Source: Hominiventricola aquisgranensis
GTDB taxonomy: Bacteria; Bacillota; Clostridia; Lachnospirales; Lachnospiraceae
Assembly (NCBI RefSeq): GCF_040096225.1
Contig: NZ_JBBMFC010000008.1
Coordinates: forward strand, 1-64,000
Direction of reading: 5' to 3'
Length of the DNA: 64,000 nt
The notes beneath the pieces are model-generated. The model saw nothing but the letters and a program-made list of their open reading frames with translations. It was not told the DNA's origin and made no database searches. Positions 40,611-49,679 of this stretch are shown here, one piece after another. Positions within the stretch are counted from its first letter, which is position 1. Each line of letters opens with the position of its first letter. The position numbers were made by a program, and so were the translations under genes.

Positions 40611-42059
40611 TCAGCTTAGTTGTTTTTTTCTTAACAAATATATCACAGGAACAAGCATCGGGAAGATTTCCAGACGCCCTGCCAGCATATCAAAGGCCAG
40701 AACCAGCTTTGAAAAATTGGAATAGATACCAAAATTCTGTGTTGGTCCGACTTTTGCAAGTCCAGGTCCAATGTTGTTAAGCGTTGCAGCTACTGCTGTA
40801 AAATTGGTTGCAAAATCAAAGTTATCCAGCGAGATCAGCATTACAGACAGAACGAAGATCCCCAGATAAGCCACCAGAAATACATTGATGGAGCGAAGCA
40901 CCTCATGCTCCACTGTCTTTCCTTCGAACCGCGTCTTGCGGACATTTCTCGGATGAATGATAAATGCCAACTCTTTCATAACTGTTTTTGCCATAATACA
41001 GAGTCTCGACACTTTCATACCACCGCCGGTACTTCCTGCGCAGGCTCCGCAAAACATAAGCAGAACCAGAATGCCTTTGGAAAATTCCGGCCACAGGTCA
41101 AAGTCCACACTTGAAAATCCCGTAGTCGTGATGATCGACGCCACCTGGAAAGCTGCCTGACGAACCGTCAGCTCCAGATTTCTTACCATATAAAAGATAT
41201 TCACAGAGATCAACAGGACTGCAGACGCAATAATCCCAAGATATGCGCGAGCTTCCTCACTTTTCATTCCCTCTTTGAACCGCTTCACGTAAAACAGGAA
41301 ATAGACATTAAAGTTTACGCCAAACAGAATCATAAAAATGGTCATGACCCACTGGGTTGCCGCGCCATACTCTGCGGCACTGCTGTCAAGCACGCCAAAA
41401 CCACCGGTTCCTGCTGTTGCAAATGTTAAGTTGATAGAATCAAACAGCGGACAGCCAGTTAAAATCATGCACACAAGCATTGCAACTGTCAGCACAAAAT
41501 AAATCTGATACAGTATTTTAGCCGTACTTCTGACCTTCGGAACCAGTTTTCCTACAGATGGACCAGGGCTCTCTGCCTTCATCAGATGCATACTGGAGGG
41601 TCCTGCCATAGGAAGAAGTGCCAGCATAAATACTAGTACTCCCATACCACCAACCCAGTGAGAAAAGCTTCTCCACATAAGAATCGCTCTTGGCGCACCC
41701 TCCACACTCTGCATTACAGATGATCCTGTGGTAGTAAATCCAGATACAATCTCAAAAAATGCATCAAATGGATTCTGCAGTACCCCGCTGACGCACAACG
41801 GGATCGCTCCGCAGATACTAAGTGCCACCCAGCAAAGAGCAACACTCACATAACCTTCTACTGAAAAAATGGTCGTATTTTCAGGTTTTTTACCTCGCAG
41901 AAGCGCACCAGCCACAATACAGAACAAGGCTGATCCTGCAAATACACGCAGCGTATTCCACTCTCCATATACGATCGCTGTCAGAATCGGAAGCAGCAAA
42001 AGTGCCGCTTCCAGCATGATGATACTACCCACAATATAACGAATCATTTTCTTATTCAT
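40611..42059 (-). CDS. trkH: TrkH/KtrB-family potassium transporter
   Basis: 482 residues, about ten membrane spans. The four selectivity-filter repeats are visible: TTTGSS (near 110), TAGTGGFG (near 220), TTTGFSS (near 315) and NNIGPG (near 430). Forms the K+ channel subunit gated by the TrkA ring encoded just upstream (19-bp gap). Being inside a cotJC-borne element is unusual for this housekeeping system. Confidence 0.93.
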   Translation of the reverse strand: MNKKMIRYIVGSIIMLEAALLLLPILTAIVYGEWNTLRVFAGSALFCIVAGALLRGKKPENTTIFSVEGYVSVALCWVALSICGAIPLCVSGVLQNPFDAFFEIVSGFTTTGSSVMQSVEGAPRAILMWRSFSHWVGGMGVLVFMLALLPMAGPSSMHLMKAESPGPSVGKLVPKVRSTAKILYQIYFVLTVAMLVCMILTGCPLFDSINLTFATAGTGGFGVLDSSAAEYGAATQWVMTIFMILFGVNFNVYFLFYVKRFKEGMKSEEARAYLGIIASAVLLISVNIFYMVRNLELTVRQAAFQVASIITTTGFSSVDFDLWPEFSKGILVLLMFCGACAGSTGGGMKVSRLCIMAKTVMKELAFIIHPRNVRKTRFEGKTVEHEVLRSINVFLVAYLGIFVLSVMLISLDNFDFATNFTAVAATLNNIGPGLAKVGPTQNFGIYSNFSKLVLAFDMLAGRLEIFPMLVPVIYLLRKKQLS

Positions 42060-42078
42060 TGTACATGTACCACCTTAT

Positions 42079-43464
42079 CTAACGTGTTCCGACCGGGCCG
42101 GATGTTTTCTTCATAATATCTCGAATGTCCTTATAAGCTCCACAGTCTTTGGTAATGATGACCACAGAATCTCCTTCCTGAATGCAGTCCTGACCTTTTG
42201 GGATAATGATCTTTCCCTTTCGGTTGATCGCACATACCAGAATATGCGGTTTCAGCTGAAGCTCCTGCAACGGAATATCAGTCACTTCGCTCTTTCCCTT
42301 GATCATGAACTCCAATGCCTCTGCATTTCCATCTACCAGACGGTACAGTGTCTCCACATTACTTCCGATAGAGTTCTGCATAGCCCGTACATACTGAAGG
42401 ATCGTTTCTGATGTGATGTGCTTTGGATAGATCAGACTTCCAATATTCAAGGAACCAATGATCGTATCAAACGTATTTCGATTGACTTTCGTGATTTTCT
42501 TCGCCTTGCTCATACTCTTGGCATACAGCGCCAGCATGACATTTTCCTCATCCATATTGGTCAGTGCGGCAAATCCTTCTGCTTTTGCAAGTCCTTCTTC
42601 TGCCAGAAGCTCCCTGTCAGTTCCATCTCCATTGATGATCATAGCTTTGGGCAGTATCTCACACAGTCGCTCGCAAGCATCTCTGTCCTTTTCTATGATC
42701 TTAACCTGAATTCCCATCTCCAGCAGACGCTTTGCCAGATAGAATGAAATCTTTCCGCCTCCAATGATCATGGTATTTTTCACCTGATTAGTCTCAATTC
42801 CGATGGTCTTAAAGAACCGGCTGGCATTGACCGGCGAAGCTACCACTGAAATCATGTCTCCTGCCTTCAGTTCCACTTCTCCACTTGGAATCAGGACCTC
42901 ATTTCCACGCTCTACAATGCAGATCAGCACTTCACATCTGGACAACATATGAAGATCCTTGATCTTGTTGTTGCAAAGTGGATTCTGCTCTTCCAGCTGG
43001 AATCTCAATAACTCGATCCGTCCATTTGCAAAGGTATCAATATCAATGGCAGATGGAAATCTAAGAAGACGCGCCATCTCCATGGCAGCTGCCCACTCCG
43101 GATTGATGACCATAGAAAGTCCTAACTCATCCTTAATGTGATGAATCTCATGATGATAAACCGGATTGCGCACACGGGCAATCGTCTGACATCCTCCTGC
43201 TTTTTTTGCAATCAGACAACACAGAAGGTTCACCTCATCCGCATCTGTCACTGCAATCATCAGATCTGCCGTATCAATGCCAGCATCCATCTGAATTTCA
43301 AAGCTGGCACCATTCCCCACAACTCCACGCACATCTGCAATATTTGTGATCTGCTGAATAGCTTCCGGCTTCCGATCGATCACCGTAATATCATGTTTTT
43401 CCCTGCTAAGCTGCTCTGCCAGTGCACGCCCCACTTTACCGCAGCCAGCAATAATTATATTCAT
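42079..43464 (-). CDS. trkA: TrkA potassium uptake regulatory protein
   Basis: 461 residues with two RCK units: the first NAD-binding fold MNIIIAGCGKVGRALAEQL with the acidic VIDRKPE, the second MIIGGGKISFYLAKRLLEMGIQVKIIEKD, each followed by a TrkA_C domain (DMISVVASPVNASRFF; DSVVIITKD). Cytosolic ring that binds NAD(H)/ATP and gates TrkH. AGGAGG lies 13 nt before ATG. First gene of the trkA-trkH operon. Confidence 0.93.
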   Translation of the reverse strand: MNIIIAGCGKVGRALAEQLSREKHDITVIDRKPEAIQQITNIADVRGVVGNGASFEIQMDAGIDTADLMIAVTDADEVNLLCCLIAKKAGGCQTIARVRNPVYHHEIHHIKDELGLSMVINPEWAAAMEMARLLRFPSAIDIDTFANGRIELLRFQLEEQNPLCNNKIKDLHMLSRCEVLICIVERGNEVLIPSGEVELKAGDMISVVASPVNASRFFKTIGIETNQVKNTMIIGGGKISFYLAKRLLEMGIQVKIIEKDRDACERLCEILPKAMIINGDGTDRELLAEEGLAKAEGFAALTNMDEENVMLALYAKSMSKAKKITKVNRNTFDTIIGSLNIGSLIYPKHITSETILQYVRAMQNSIGSNVETLYRLVDGNAEALEFMIKGKSEVTDIPLQELQLKPHILVCAINRKGKIIIPKGQDCIQEGDSVVIITKDCGAYKDIRDIMKKTSGPVGTR

Positions 43465-43504
43465 CTTAAGCCTCTATCCTCCTGTAAGTTATTCAGATGT
43501 CTCT

Positions 43505-43533
43505 AATATAACACTGACTGAATAAAACTTCAA
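43505..43533 (-). promoter_or_regulatory. trkAH promoter
   Basis: TTGAAG (43528-43533), 17 nt, TATATT (43505-43510) on the minus strand, inside the element near its right end. Confidence 0.6.
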
Positions 43534-43574
43534 CGATTATAGCATTTTCTAACCAGTTGCAAACGCCCGTCCAA

Positions 43575-43588
43575 CCATCGGGACCACC
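43575..43588. repeat. Element direct repeat, right
   Basis: CCATCGGGACCACC, identical to 39551-39564. Confidence 0.85.
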
Positions 43589-43675
43589 GAACTGTGAGAT
43601 GATCAGCTGTGCCATCTTCGGATTGGGATTTTTAATATTTACCGGATATTGCAATCTCTTTTCATAATTCCACAT
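43575..43675 (-). pseudogene. cotJC: N-terminal fragment of cotJC
   Basis: ATG 43675 directly follows the cotJB stop. Residues MWNYEKRLQYPVNIKNPNPK then MAQLIISQFGGPDG are the CotJC N-terminus. Beyond the direct repeat the frame reads element DNA (WTGVCNWLENAII...) and stops at 43493. CotJC is a manganese-catalase-like spore coat protein made in the mother cell. The rest of the gene lies at 39,439-39,564 and, by inference, left of the prophage. Confidence 0.9.
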
Positions 43676-43948
43676 TTAACAATCCTCTCCTTCCCATGGC
43701 CATGGCCGATTGACCCACTCCCATTTTCCTCTTCCACCTCTGGCAGTCTCTATCGTCAGCGGTCCATAAAGCGCCGCATAATCATTCAGTGCCTGGCATC
43801 TGAGCTGATTATACTCCTGAAAATATGCCAGTGCCGCCTGATCTGACGGATGTGTATCCAGATAGAGATTGGCTTCCTGCACCGCAAAGCTCAACATATC
43901 CACCCATTTAAGCATCTGCTGTCTGGACGGGGTTCCCTGTGCCATCAT
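43676..43948 (-). CDS. cotJB: Spore coat protein CotJB
   Basis: 90 residues: QQMLKWVDMLSFAVQEANLYLDTHPSDQAALAYFQEYNQLRCQALNDY, then YGPLTIE and a Trp-rich end WEWVNRPWPWEGE, the CotJB family pattern. AGGAGG upstream; its start overlaps the cotJA stop. Part of the inner coat with CotJA and CotJC. Confidence 0.92.
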   Translation of the reverse strand: MMAQGTPSRQQMLKWVDMLSFAVQEANLYLDTHPSDQAALAYFQEYNQLRCQALNDYAALYGPLTIETARGGRGKWEWVNRPWPWEGEDC

Positions 43949-44136
43949 CTTAAGCCTCCTCTCACTCCCAGAAACGGTTTATTTAATTCCGGAAAAATTG
44001 TTCCATATGCCAGACCTTTCTCCAGATCATACACAGCATTCCAGTACTGCCAAGGCACATAAGCCATCGCCACCGGATACTCTTCACCCTGTAGAAACGG
44101 TCTGCATCCATTTTGATACCTTTGATAATTCTCCAT
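43945..44136 (-). CDS. cotJA: Spore coat-associated protein CotJA
   Basis: 63 residues, with VAMAYVPWQYWNAVYDLEKGLAYGTIFPELNKPFLG, the CotJA signature. First gene of cotJABC, required in B. subtilis for CotJC placement in the coat. No clear sigma-E promoter could be assigned by eye. Confidence 0.92.
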   Translation of the reverse strand: MENYQRYQNGCRPFLQGEEYPVAMAYVPWQYWNAVYDLEKGLAYGTIFPELNKPFLGVRGGLR

Positions 44137-44188
44137 GTAGCAATTCCTCTCTATTTGTTTTCCATTTATCTTATGTAACAGACGAAAA

Positions 44189-44219
44189 AAAGGTGATAGA
44201 CGTGGAATCTATCACCTTA
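44189..44219 (-). terminator. Terminator of the membrane protein gene
   Basis: AAGGTGATAGA ... TCTATCACCTT with TTTTTTT on the minus strand. Confidence 0.8.
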
Positions 44220-44243
44220 CCGCTTCATATATTATTAAGTTTC

Positions 44244-45110
44244 CTATTTTCTGTGTTCATGTGTAAACAGATGCTCCTGGCAGTATTCATAATTGCCCTT
44301 GCATTTCGAACAAAAACGGAACTCCAGATCCTCTCCATCCTTCTCGGTCCGTCCACAGATAGCACAGCGATGATGCGTACTCTGCGATGCCGCTTTCACT
44401 TTTTTCGCATAAGTTCTCCTGCGTTTAATATCCTTCGGCGAAAATCGATTCCGCTTGCTGCCCATCACAAAGATTGCAAAGTTCAGAAGTGAGATCAACG
44501 CTGCAATGCTGTTGGCAGGAATTGCCGGAATGCCCATGGCAAGCATGGTAAACATCAGCGATGGATTCACCAGTGCGGACAAACCTCCTATGATCGTCAG
44601 TCCATAGAAAATACCTTCAATGATTCCCAGCCATTTTGCCTTGATCGGAAAAATAAAAAACAGCAGAAATGTTGCATCTGGGAACAGATACGCATACACA
44701 AAAAACAGAGATAAGTTCAGATAAAACGTACCCATGGAAAAATTAATTCCAAAAATCAAATAAATCACCAGGCAGGCGATCACATGCAGCAGCACTCCTG
44801 AAAAGAAATAAAGATTAAATCGGAATGCTCCCCACATATATTCCAGTGCCTGACCGACCATATAATAAAAATACAGTGCAAATGCCATAAACAAAAAACT
44901 GGCATTTGGCGGCTGAATAATAAAGGTCACGATTCTCCAGATCTGTCCATGCAAAATCGCCTCAGCATCAAGTCCCAGCCACTGTGTATAAAGAGAGGGA
45001 TTTACCATCTGGATCACCAGTCCCAGAATATACAGTATAATAATATAATACATCAAATTGTGAATTGCATATTTTCCAAATTTACGCTCCAGCTTATCAA
45101 GCCAATTCAT
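44244..45110 (-). CDS. Polytopic membrane protein with zinc-binding tail (rhomboid/derlin-like)
   Basis: 288 residues, six to seven membrane spans (for example YYIIILYILGLVIQMV and LFFVYAYLFPDATFLLFFIF). The C-terminal tail has two Cys pairs, HHRCAICGRT and FRFCSKCKGNYEYCQEH. The fold looks rhomboid-like (WRIVTFIIQPPNASFLFMAFALYFYYMVGQALE), but no GxSG catalytic serine is seen, so it is not expected to be an active protease. Divergent from the activase gene. Confidence 0.65.
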   Translation of the reverse strand: MNWLDKLERKFGKYAIHNLMYYIIILYILGLVIQMVNPSLYTQWLGLDAEAILHGQIWRIVTFIIQPPNASFLFMAFALYFYYMVGQALEYMWGAFRFNLYFFSGVLLHVIACLVIYLIFGINFSMGTFYLNLSLFFVYAYLFPDATFLLFFIFPIKAKWLGIIEGIFYGLTIIGGLSALVNPSLMFTMLAMGIPAIPANSIAALISLLNFAIFVMGSKRNRFSPKDIKRRRTYAKKVKAASQSTHHRCAICGRTEKDGEDLEFRFCSKCKGNYEYCQEHLFTHEHRK

Positions 45111-45205
45111 AGATCAGTCCTCCATTTTGTCTCCGGAATCATATAAAAAATATTTTAACTGCCGCTTATGGGTTTGTCAACTAACATATCTTAACACTAT
45201 CTTTA

Positions 45206-45234
45206 TGGACTTTCGGAAATTCTTTCCATATAAT
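45206..45234 (+). promoter_or_regulatory. Promoter of the activase gene
   Basis: TGGACT (45206-45211), 17 nt, TATAAT (45229-45234). The spacer holds a GGAAA-TTC-TTTCC dyad, a possible operator. Confidence 0.55.
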
Positions 45235-45302
45235 GTAGCATGTTTCAGACTGAAGATAATTGTGAGGAAAAGGCAGCTACTCGCTGCCGGAGAGATATGA
45301 CT

Positions 45303-48300
45303 ATGAACAAATGTTACAGACTCGGAATCGATATCGGTTCCACCACCGTAAAGATTGCGGTGCTTGATGATGAAAATCACTTTTTATTCTCCGATTATGA
45401 ACGGCATTTTGCCAACATTCAGGAGACACTTGCTGACCTGTTGACCAAAGCCGTTGATAAGCTGGGTCCCATCGATATTTATCCGGTGATCACCGGTTCC
45501 GGCGGACTGACGCTGGCACAGTATCTGGATGTGCCATTCGCACAGGAGGTCGTCGCCGTGGCAGAAGCCCTGCAGACCTATGCTCCGCAGACGGACGTTG
45601 CCATCGAGCTGGGCGGCGAAGACGCCAAGATCATCTATTTTGAAGGTGGAAATGTAGAGCAACGTATGAATGGTATCTGTGCCGGAGGTACAGGTTCTTT
45701 TATTGACCAGATGGCATCCCTCTTGCAGACCGATGCAACCGGTCTTAACGAATATGCAAAAAATTACAAATCCATGTACTCCATCGCCGCTCGCTGCGGT
45801 GTATTTGCAAAGACGGATATCCAACCCCTGATCAACGAGGGAGCCACCAAGGAAGACCTGTCTGCTTCTATTTTCCAGGCAGTAGTCAACCAGACCATCA
45901 GTGGTCTTGCCTGTGGTAAACCGATTCGTGGACATGTGGCATTCTTAGGAGGCCCGCTTCATTTCCTGTCCGAGCTTCGGGAGTGCTTTATCCGTACTCT
46001 GAACCTTGATGAAGAACACACGATCATTCCGACATTTTCTCATCTGTTCGCAGCTTCCGGTTCCGCACTTCTCTCCAAGCGTGAGAAGGCCGTATCCGCA
46101 CAGGATATGATTGATCGGCTGCACAACAAGATCCAGATTGCATTTGAGATCCAGCGACTGGATCCGCTGTTCAAGGACCAGGCAGAGTTTGACACCTTCA
46201 GTGAGCGTCACTCTCAGACAAAGGTTGTGAAAAAAGACCTTGCCACTTACGAAGGAAACTGTTTCCTCGGAATCGATGCCGGTTCCACTACCACCAAGAT
46301 CGCACTGGTCGGCGAGGACGGCTCCCTTCTGTATTCCTTCTATCATAATAACAACGGAAGTACTTTACATATTACACTGGAAGCATTGAAGGATCTGTTT
46401 GACAAGCTTCCGCCCAAAGCACATATTGTCCGCTCCTGCTCCACCGGTTACGGCGAGGCTTTAGTAAAAGCGGCACTGATGCTGGATGAGGGCGAGGTGG
46501 AGACCATCTCCCACTATTATGCTGCTCAGTTCTTCGACCCGGATGTGGACTGTATCCTTGACATCGGCGGTCAGGATATGAAATGTATCCGTATTAAAAA
46601 TCATACAGTTGACAATGTACAGCTCAACGAGGCATGTTCCTCCGGCTGTGGTTCCTTTATCGAAACCTTTGCAAAATCTCTGAACCTTTCGATCCAGGAT
46701 TTCGCACAGGCAGCTCTCTTCGCAAAGCATCCCATTGACCTGGGAACCCGCTGTACGGTATTTATGAACTCCCGTGTAAAGCAGGCCCAGAAGGAAGGCG
46801 CCGGTGTGGATGATATCTCTGCCGGACTTGCTTACTCTGTCATTAAAAATGCGCTGTTCAAGGTTATCAAAGTATCCGATGCTTCTTCCCTTGGAAAACA
46901 CATCGTGGTACAGGGCGGTACTTTCTATAACAATGCTGTTCTCCGAAGCCTTGAGAAGATTGCCGACTGCGAAGTGATCCGTCCTGATATCGCCGGTATC
47001 ATGGGCGCATTCGGTGCTGCACTGATCGCCAGAGAGCGTTATGAAGGCCAGGAGACTTCCATGCTGAGTAAAGAGCAGATGGAGACACTGGAATATTCCA
47101 CTTCCATGACTAAATGCCACGGCTGTACTAACAACTGCCGTCTGACCATCAATAAATTTTCCGGCGGACGCCGCTACATCTCCGGCAACCGCTGCGAACG
47201 CGGACTTGGTAAAGAGAAGAAGAAAAATCCGGCTCCGAACCTGTTCGCTTATAAAAATGAACGCCTCTTCTCCTATGAACCGCTGGCAGAAGCTGCCGCC
47301 AAGAGAGGTCTTGTGGGTATCCCCCGCGTCCTCAATATGTATGAAAACTACCCGTTCTGGTTCACATTTTTCACCAGACTGGGTTACCGGGTGGTACTCT
47401 CCCCAAGCTCTACCCATGAGCTTTATGAGCAGGGTATCGAATCCATCCCCAGTGAGTCCGAGTGCTATCCGGCAAAGCTGGCCCATGGACATGTGAAATG
47501 GCTGCTGACCCACAACATTCCGTTCATCTTCTTCCCCTGCGTTCCTTATGAGCGTTCGGAGTTCAAAGATGCCAACAACCATTACAACTGCCCGATCGTT
47601 ACCTCCTATGCGGAGAATATTAAAAACAACATGGAAGAGCTGAAATCTGACCGTTTTGATTTCCGCAATCCATTCTTAAGCTTTGAAAGTCTGGAGATCA
47701 TGACCAACCGCCTGATTGAAGAATTCAATGGCGAGAAAGGTATGACTGCCGCTGAGATCACAGAAGCTGCAAAAGCTGCCTGGGAAGAACTGCGCCAGGC
47801 ACGTCTTGACGTATGCAAGAAGGGTGAGGAAACTCTGAAATGGATGGAGGAGACTCATTCTCATGGCATTGTCCTTGCTGGCCGTCCGTATCACGTGGAC
47901 AGTGAGATCAATCATGGTATTCCAGAGCTGATCAACAGCTATGGCATGGCAGTGCTCACGGAAGACAGTGTCTCCCATCTGACACAGCCTGACCGTCCGC
48001 TTCGTGTCATGGACCAGTGGATGTATCACTCCCGTCTGTATGCGGCCGCTGATTTTGTAAAGACCAGAGACGATCTGGATCTGATCCAACTCAACTCCTT
48101 CGGCTGTGGCCTCGATGCTGTTACCACCGATCAGGTCAATGAGATCCTGACTAACTCCGGCAAGATCTACACCTGCCTGAAGATTGATGAGATCAGCAAC
48201 CTGGGAGCTGCCCGTATCCGTATTCGTTCTCTGCTGGCTGCCATCCGCGTCCGCGAGAAAAAACAGGAGCCGAGAAAGATCGTCTCCTCCGCTTACGAGC

Positions 48301-49547
48301 GTGTGATCTTCACCGAGGAAATGAGAAAGAATTACACCATTCTCTGCCCGGATATGTCACCGATCCACTTTAATCTGCTGGAAGCTGCCTTCCGCTCCTG
48401 CGGATATCACATTGACGTCCTTCCAAGAGCCGGACGGAATGCAGTCGATCTTGGACTTAAATATGTAAATAATGATGCCTGCTATCCATCCCTGATCGTC
48501 ATCGGTCAGATTATGGAAGCCGTCTTATCCGGAAAATACGACCTTACCAAGACTGCAATTCTGATCTCTCAGACCGGCGGCGGCTGTCGTGCTTCCAACT
48601 ATATTGGATTTATCCGCCGTGCACTGGCAAAAGCCGGTTACCCGGATATTCCAGTCATCTCCATCAACTTGAGCGGACTGGAGAAAAACCCGGGATTCAA
48701 ATATACACCGGAAATGCTGTTCAAGGGACTGTATGCACTGGTCTTCGGAGATCTGTTCATGAAGGTGCTGTATCACACCCGTCCGTATGAACTGATTCCG
48801 GGCGAGGCAAATAAAGTTTATGAGCGGCTGAATGGACGCTGCAAGGCATTTCTCATGCAGAAGCATCCGTCCTGGAGCAGCTATAAAAAGCTCTGTCAGC
48901 AGATCGTAGATGAATTTGACCATATTCTGGTAACTGATGAGAAGAAACCAAGAGTTGGTATTGTAGGCGAGATCCTTGTAAAATTCTCTCCGTCTGCCAA
49001 CAATGGTCTGGTAGACCTGTTGGAGCACGAAGGTGCAGAAGCAGTTGTGCCTGACCTGATGGATTTCCTGCTGTACTGCTTTAAGAACACAGAATTTAAG
49101 GCGCAGTATCTTGGCAAGAAGAAAATGACCGCCCGCATGGGCCGCCTGGGTATCAAGGCACTGGAATTCTTCCGCAGTCCGGCCAACAAAGCACTGGAGA
49201 AGAGTACGCACTTCTCTCCGGCCTCCAATATCGACCATATGGCAGCCATGGCTTCTGATATCGTATCTCTTGGAAATCAGACCGGTGAGGGTTGGTTCCT
49301 GACTGCTGAGATGCTGGAGCTGATTGAAAATGATACACCAAACATCGTATGTACCCAGCCATTTGCCTGCCTGCCAAACCATATCGTAGGCAAAGGTGTT
49401 ATCAAGGAGCTTCGTCATCGTCATCCAAGCTCCAATATCGTGGCGATCGATTATGACCCGGGTGCAAGTGAGGTTAATCAGTTGAACCGTATTAAACTGA
49501 TGCTGAGCACGGCATACAAGAATCTTGAACGTCGGAAGGAAGCGTAA
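45303..49547 (+). CDS. Giant CoA-substrate-specific enzyme activase-like protein
   Basis: 1414 residues from ATG 45303 (GGAGAG upstream). Two ASKHA ATPase copies: LGIDIGSTTVKIAVLDD (near 7) and FLGIDAGSTTTKIALVG (near 318), each with GGEDAK or GGQDMK and CSSGCGSFIE-type motifs. Then KCHGCTNNCRLT and a DUF2229/2-hydroxyglutaryl-CoA dehydratase-D-like half with cysteines. Homologues (BadF/BcrA/HgdC group) bind a 4Fe-4S cluster and use ATP to drive electron transfer. The natural partner of these fused forms is not established. Confidence 0.85.
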   Translation: MNKCYRLGIDIGSTTVKIAVLDDENHFLFSDYERHFANIQETLADLLTKAVDKLGPIDIYPVITGSGGLTLAQYLDVPFAQEVVAVAEALQTYAPQTDVAIELGGEDAKIIYFEGGNVEQRMNGICAGGTGSFIDQMASLLQTDATGLNEYAKNYKSMYSIAARCGVFAKTDIQPLINEGATKEDLSASIFQAVVNQTISGLACGKPIRGHVAFLGGPLHFLSELRECFIRTLNLDEEHTIIPTFSHLFAASGSALLSKREKAVSAQDMIDRLHNKIQIAFEIQRLDPLFKDQAEFDTFSERHSQTKVVKKDLATYEGNCFLGIDAGSTTTKIALVGEDGSLLYSFYHNNNGSTLHITLEALKDLFDKLPPKAHIVRSCSTGYGEALVKAALMLDEGEVETISHYYAAQFFDPDVDCILDIGGQDMKCIRIKNHTVDNVQLNEACSSGCGSFIETFAKSLNLSIQDFAQAALFAKHPIDLGTRCTVFMNSRVKQAQKEGAGVDDISAGLAYSVIKNALFKVIKVSDASSLGKHIVVQGGTFYNNAVLRSLEKIADCEVIRPDIAGIMGAFGAALIARERYEGQETSMLSKEQMETLEYSTSMTKCHGCTNNCRLTINKFSGGRRYISGNRCERGLGKEKKKNPAPNLFAYKNERLFSYEPLAEAAAKRGLVGIPRVLNMYENYPFWFTFFTRLGYRVVLSPSSTHELYEQGIESIPSESECYPAKLAHGHVKWLLTHNIPFIFFPCVPYERSEFKDANNHYNCPIVTSYAENIKNNMEELKSDRFDFRNPFLSFESLEIMTNRLIEEFNGEKGMTAAEITEAAKAAWEELRQARLDVCKKGEETLKWMEETHSHGIVLAGRPYHVDSEINHGIPELINSYGMAVLTEDSVSHLTQPDRPLRVMDQWMYHSRLYAAADFVKTRDDLDLIQLNSFGCGLDAVTTDQVNEILTNSGKIYTCLKIDEISNLGAARIRIRSLLAAIRVREKKQEPRKIVSSAYERVIFTEEMRKNYTILCPDMSPIHFNLLEAAFRSCGYHIDVLPRAGRNAVDLGLKYVNNDACYPSLIVIGQIMEAVLSGKYDLTKTAILISQTGGGCRASNYIGFIRRALAKAGYPDIPVISINLSGLEKNPGFKYTPEMLFKGLYALVFGDLFMKVLYHTRPYELIPGEANKVYERLNGRCKAFLMQKHPSWSSYKKLCQQIVDEFDHILVTDEKKPRVGIVGEILVKFSPSANNGLVDLLEHEGAEAVVPDLMDFLLYCFKNTEFKAQYLGKKKMTARMGRLGIKALEFFRSPANKALEKSTHFSPASNIDHMAAMASDIVSLGNQTGEGWFLTAEMLELIENDTPNIVCTQPFACLPNHIVGKGVIKELRHRHPSSNIVAIDYDPGASEVNQLNRIKLMLSTAYKNLERRKEA

Positions 49548-49585
49548 GGTACATAGAAAACTTCTATAGGCATGAACGCCACTGC

Positions 49586-49679
49586 ATATAAGGCTCGTAT
49601 GAAGTGTATCGGAACAGAGACAACAAAAACTCCCCACAGATAGTACACCTTGACAGGTGTTCTCCCTGTGGGGAGTTTT
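49586..49679 (+). repeat. Structured repeat, plus-strand copy (31-nt core + hairpin)
   Basis: A 31-nt core (49586-49616, starting ATATAAGGCTCGTATGAAG) is followed by a terminator hairpin AAAACTCCCCACAG ... CTGTGGGGAGTTTT (49626-49679) with the internal string GTGTTCTCCCTG. The same core and string occur inverted at 51501-51596. It serves as 3' end of the activase transcript. Confidence 0.75.

Larger units (their letters stand above)
39551..43588. mobile_element. 4.02-kb serine-recombinase element carrying trkHA, inside cotJC
   Basis: Bounded by 14-bp direct repeats CCATCGGGACCACC at 39551-39564 and 43575-43588. Removing one repeat plus the interior (4024 bp) rejoins cotJC codons in frame (QFGGPDG to ELSASMRYL). 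Contents: a 285-residue serine recombinase near one end and a trkA-trkH operon with its promoter near the other end. Confidence 0.82.

Noticed and set aside
44244..45110. Active rhomboid protease
   Set aside because: Membrane layout is similar but no GxSG serine motif or paired histidine can be identified.
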